This document shows positions 6,456 to 8,280 of a stretch of 8,280 nt of DNA, piece after piece. The notes under the pieces are model-generated. The model saw nothing but the letters and a program-made list of their open reading frames with translations, was not told the DNA's origin and searched no databases. The stretch covers positions 307 through 8,586 of the forward strand of contig JAKJAE010000039.1 of the NCBI GenBank assembly GCA_022707665.1, written 5' to 3'. Both the position numbers and the translations under genes were made by a program. Every line of letters starts with the position of its first letter. Position 1 is the stretch's first letter. Origin of the DNA: Chloroflexota bacterium. GTDB lineage: Bacteria; Chloroflexota; Anaerolineae; B4-G1; SLSP01.

Positions 6456-7628
6456 TTAGCGCTTGCCCAACAGGGCTTTCTGACGGGCCTTGTTGGAGGG
6501 CTGGGCTACGATGCCCTGTTCGAGGAACTGGCGCTGAATCGCTTGCTCCAGGGCGACCTTATCCTGAGTCGTGACGAGCGCCTCCTCGTGGGCCCGCGCG
6601 AGGACATATGGGTAACCGTCGAGCGCGGATGCCTGGTGCCAGAGCATGGCGTGAAGCGCCGTGGTAATGTCAGCACGCTCTGCAGCCCAGGCCGGTGCCT
6701 CAATGCGCGCGATGGCTCGATCACCAGCGCTACCGAGCGCCATATAACAGAACCAGATCTCCTGTCCGGCTGCGGCGTGGCGCTGATTGGCTGCCGTGCG
6801 CCGGGTGAACCAGGGAGTCCGCTGACCGGGGGACAGCACCTCAGACAGGAACTGCTCATCGGTCAGGCGGCCCAGCGGCGTTTGGTCACTGCGCTGAAGC
6901 AGATCCTCGGCTGGCAACTGGCTAACCCAGAGCAACTCCAGCAACGGCTGCCCGCCCGGCCGGTCCACGTAGCCCACCGGTATACCGTCGTGCCTCTGGA
7001 CGCGCTCGATCGCCCCAAGATAGGCAGCCCTCGCTTGTTGCGTGGCGTCGCTATCGCGATCCATGTAAGGCCAGAGCAAGGGGCCATCGGAGAGACCAAA
7101 GATGAGCCCGGGTGCCGCCTGGCGCTCGGCGGATAAGAGGTCAGCCAGGACTTCCATTTCCTTCACCATGCGCTCCATGGCCAGCACTTCACTCCCCATC
7201 AGGTAGCCACGAGCATCGAAGAGCTCACGCTCTTCGTAGTGCAACCACTCTGCCGTGTGAACTGACGGTGTTGTGCCGTTGTAGCGAAACAAGAGCGCCC
7301 CAACCTGCAAAAGGTAGTAGAGAACCAGGGCATGGCGATCCGGGAAGATCTGCGAGCCATCCACTCCAACGACAACCAAACCATCGGGTGGCATTCCCGG
7401 GCATGGGATCGGGACCGAAAGCGGCTCGTCCGTCACAGCGATAGCCCCGCCCCACTGGCTTGCTCCGCTGAGCAACGGTTGGATGTGCTGCCGGAGTGCT
7501 TCGTGGTCGGGCAGATCGGCCAGCCAGCGCCGTGCCAGAGCCAGCACCTTGCCCTGATTCTGCTGGTCGAGTGCAGCATGCTGGCCAAGGGCTGCGATGT
7601 CATCGCGAATTCGCTCTAAACGCAGCAC
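6456..7628 (-). CDS. nurA: NurA-family DNA-end nuclease
   Basis: The 390-residue protein starts at GTG 7628, with AAGGA 6 nt upstream. NurA is a Mn2+-dependent 5'-3' nuclease that works with the HerA motor in DNA-end resection. The sequence shows VVVGVDGSQIFPDRH (85-99) with catalytic D90, E152 or E157 in the following helix, GLSDGPLLWPY (178-188) with D181, and near the C-terminus YPYVLARAHEEAL (339-351), with Y339 and H347 eight residues apart, as in characterised archaeal NurA enzymes that I recall. S378 and K380 in QPSNKARQK complete the C-terminal motif. The N-terminal 60 residues are helical, and the length is in the bacterial NurA range. It is followed after 15 nt by the HAS-barrel-like gene; no HerA ATPase, Mre11 or Rad50 gene is in the window. 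Its start region is divergent to mraZ. Confidence 0.9.
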   Translation of the reverse strand: MLRLERIRDDIAALGQHAALDQQNQGKVLALARRWLADLPDHEALRQHIQPLLSGASQWGGAIAVTDEPLSVPIPCPGMPPDGLVVVGVDGSQIFPDRHALVLYYLLQVGALLFRYNGTTPSVHTAEWLHYEERELFDARGYLMGSEVLAMERMVKEMEVLADLLSAERQAAPGLIFGLSDGPLLWPYMDRDSDATQQARAAYLGAIERVQRHDGIPVGYVDRPGGQPLLELLWVSQLPAEDLLQRSDQTPLGRLTDEQFLSEVLSPGQRTPWFTRRTAANQRHAAAGQEIWFCYMALGSAGDRAIARIEAPAWAAERADITTALHAMLWHQASALDGYPYVLARAHEEALVTTQDKVALEQAIQRQFLEQGIVAQPSNKARQKALLGKR

Positions 7629-7747
7629 AGTACATCCTTCACGAGAGGGTCGCCGAACATACGAATTTCATACTTTTCTGTGGTGAGCGCTTCGTATCGG
7701 TCCACGGCATAACGCAAGGTATCCCAAGCAATGTGGTGAATTTGCAT
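7616..7747 (-). CDS. Possible 43-residue protein upstream of nurA
   Basis: A frame from ATG 7747 to TAG 7616 encodes 43 residues (MQIHHIAWDTLR ... DPLVKDVLCCV), overlapping the nurA GTG by 13 nt. The frame is open further upstream to 7996, but that part lies antisense to mraZ and through the GTGGG boxes, so it is unlikely to be coding. There is no good ribosome binding site before 7747; the ATG sits inside the palindrome TTTGCATGCAAA. The sequence is protein-like (charged and aromatic residues, no long low-complexity run), and translational coupling to nurA would make sense. It may equally be leader DNA. No family is recognised. Confidence 0.3.
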   Translation of the reverse strand: MQIHHIAWDTLRYAVDRYEALTTEKYEIRMFGDPLVKDVLCCV

Positions 7748-7752
7748 GCAAA
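7741..7752. repeat. 12-bp palindrome TTTGCATGCAAA in the nurA/mraZ control region
   Basis: A perfect 12-bp palindrome located 14 nt upstream of the mraZ -35 element, in a segment of lower GC than its surroundings. It could be a regulator site for either divergent gene. It also contains the only ATG of the possible small gene at 7747. Confidence 0.35.
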
Positions 7753-7766
7753 AGTTGGGATTACTA

Positions 7767-7795
7767 TTGCGTGCCCCCACCATCTGATGTATAAT
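7767..7795 (+). promoter_or_regulatory. mraZ promoter
   Basis: A perfect TATAAT (7790-7795) lies 17 nt after TTGCGT (7767-7772, TTG matching the -35 consensus). The start of transcription would be near 7802, within the first GTGGG boxes, leaving a leader of about 80 nt. No equally good minus-strand promoter for nurA was found in this gap. Confidence 0.65.
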
Positions 7796-7830
7796 GTGGG
7801 CGGTAGTGGGGCAAAGTGGGGTATGGTGGG
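7796..7830 (+). promoter_or_regulatory. MraZ boxes: four GTGGG repeats with 10-bp period
   Basis: GTGGG occurs at 7796-7800, 7806-7810, 7816-7820 and 7826-7830, an exact 10-bp spacing that places all copies on one face of the DNA. This matches the known MraZ operator (TGGG repeats separated by short spacers before mraZ). The array begins right after the TATAAT and covers the predicted start of transcription, as expected for autorepression by MraZ. Confidence 0.9.
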
Positions 7831-7882
7831 GCGGGAAGCCACTTTTGCCCAGTGTTCGATACCTGGCGGTGATGGTCATCCA

Positions 7883-8280
7883 ATGCTCATAGGTCAGTAC
7901 ACTTATACCTTGGACAATAAGGGCCGGCTCACGATGCCGTCGCGGTTTCGTGATGACCTGCCTGAGCAACTGATCATCACGAAAGGCTTCGACCAATGTG
8001 TGGCAGTATACCCCATTCAGGTGTGGCGGGAACTCACGGCGAAGATCTCTGCGCTGCCGCTGACCGATCCCAAGGGACGCGAGTTGCGCCGGATGTTATT
8101 CTCCGAGGCCATGGATTTCGAGCTCGATAAACAGGGGAGGATGCTGATCCCCGATAGGTTGCGCGAGTACGCCGGGTTGGAGTTATCCACCGAGGTGCTC
8201 ATCGTTGGTTTGGAGAAGATCATCGAGTTGTGGAATCCGCAGACCTGGGAGGAGAAGGACAGGCTACGGCGAGAGGCGGC
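7883..8280 (+). CDS. mraZ: Transcriptional regulator MraZ (gene cut by window edge)
   Basis: From ATG 7883 (MLIGQYTYTLDNKGRL) the frame is open to the right edge: 132 codons of an expected 143-150, so almost complete. Two SpoVT/AbrB-type DNA-binding halves are visible, each with the family motif: D11-NKGR-LTMPSRFR (11-23) and D82-KQGR-MLIPDRLREYAGL (82-99). MraZ forms a ring-like oligomer that binds tandem GTGGG boxes and controls its own operon, the division and cell-wall (dcw) cluster; four such boxes lie 53-87 nt upstream of this ATG. The ribosome binding site is weak (GGTGAT at 7868-7873), and no better in-frame start is seen. The next gene outside the window would be expected to be rsmH. 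Confidence 0.96.
   Translation, partial: MLIGQYTYTLDNKGRLTMPSRFRDDLPEQLIITKGFDQCVAVYPIQVWRELTAKISALPLTDPKGRELRRMLFSEAMDFELDKQGRMLIPDRLREYAGLELSTEVLIVGLEKIIELWNPQTWEEKDRLRREA

Noticed and set aside
6450..7136. Plus-strand open frame of 228 codons
   Set aside because: Antisense to nurA, whose catalytic motifs are clear on the minus strand.
7826..7846. GTGG/CCAC pairing followed by TTTT in the mraZ leader, as an attenuator
   Set aside because: The stem is only about 4 bp and the repeat is already explained as a MraZ box.
7748..7996. Upstream extension of the small frame before nurA
   Set aside because: This part is antisense to the mraZ start and crosses the promoter and GTGGG boxes, so it is not credible as coding.

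Overview
The window is GC-rich (roughly 60%), bacterial and densely coded on both strands. A bacterial NurA nuclease, a carbohydrate-catabolism island and an mraZ with tandem GTGGG boxes together suggest a heterotrophic member of the Chloroflexota or a similar lineage. That placement is an inference from gene content and style; no marker gene here proves it.

Layout. (1) Positions 1-2360 are read on the minus strand: a DUF1638-family gene (2360-1620), then a protein with a PD-(D/E)XK-like core and a C-terminal winged helix (1595-900), then the N-terminal part of a heparinase II/III-family gene that leaves the window at its left edge (758-1). (2) Positions 2361-2577 are a divergent control region with two good sigma70-type promoters back to back; their -35 elements form a perfect GTCAAC-N5-GTTGAC inverted repeat. 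(3) Positions 2578-5680, plus strand, are a three-gene sugar-acid pathway: a galactonate-dehydratase-type enolase-superfamily enzyme, a PfkB kinase of the 2-keto-3-deoxy sugar acid type, and a KDPG/KDPGal-type aldolase. They are followed by a 12-bp terminator hairpin at 5700-5737. The predicted flow is galactonate (or a related acid) -> 2-keto-3-deoxy acid -> its 6-phosphate -> pyruvate + glyceraldehyde 3-phosphate. (4) Positions 7628-5820, minus strand, hold a tight pair: a NurA-family nuclease and, 15 nt further on, a stand-alone protein that looks like the HAS-barrel part of HerA with no ATPase domain attached. (5) Positions 7629-7882 are a second divergent control region with four GTGGG boxes at an exact 10-bp period, a TATAAT promoter, a 12-bp palindrome and perhaps a 43-codon gene. 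(6) mraZ starts at 7883 and runs off the right edge, presumably into the division and cell-wall (dcw) cluster.

How the genes fit together. The lyase-like protein and the Entner-Doudoroff-like enzymes fit breakdown of polysaccharides and sugar acids, although the lyase is on the other strand and need not share a substrate with the pathway. The nurA/HAS pair is probably DNA-end processing. The most unusual points are the HAS-barrel protein without its motor, the nuclease-like/winged-helix protein coupled to DUF1638, and the architecture of the two divergent control regions.
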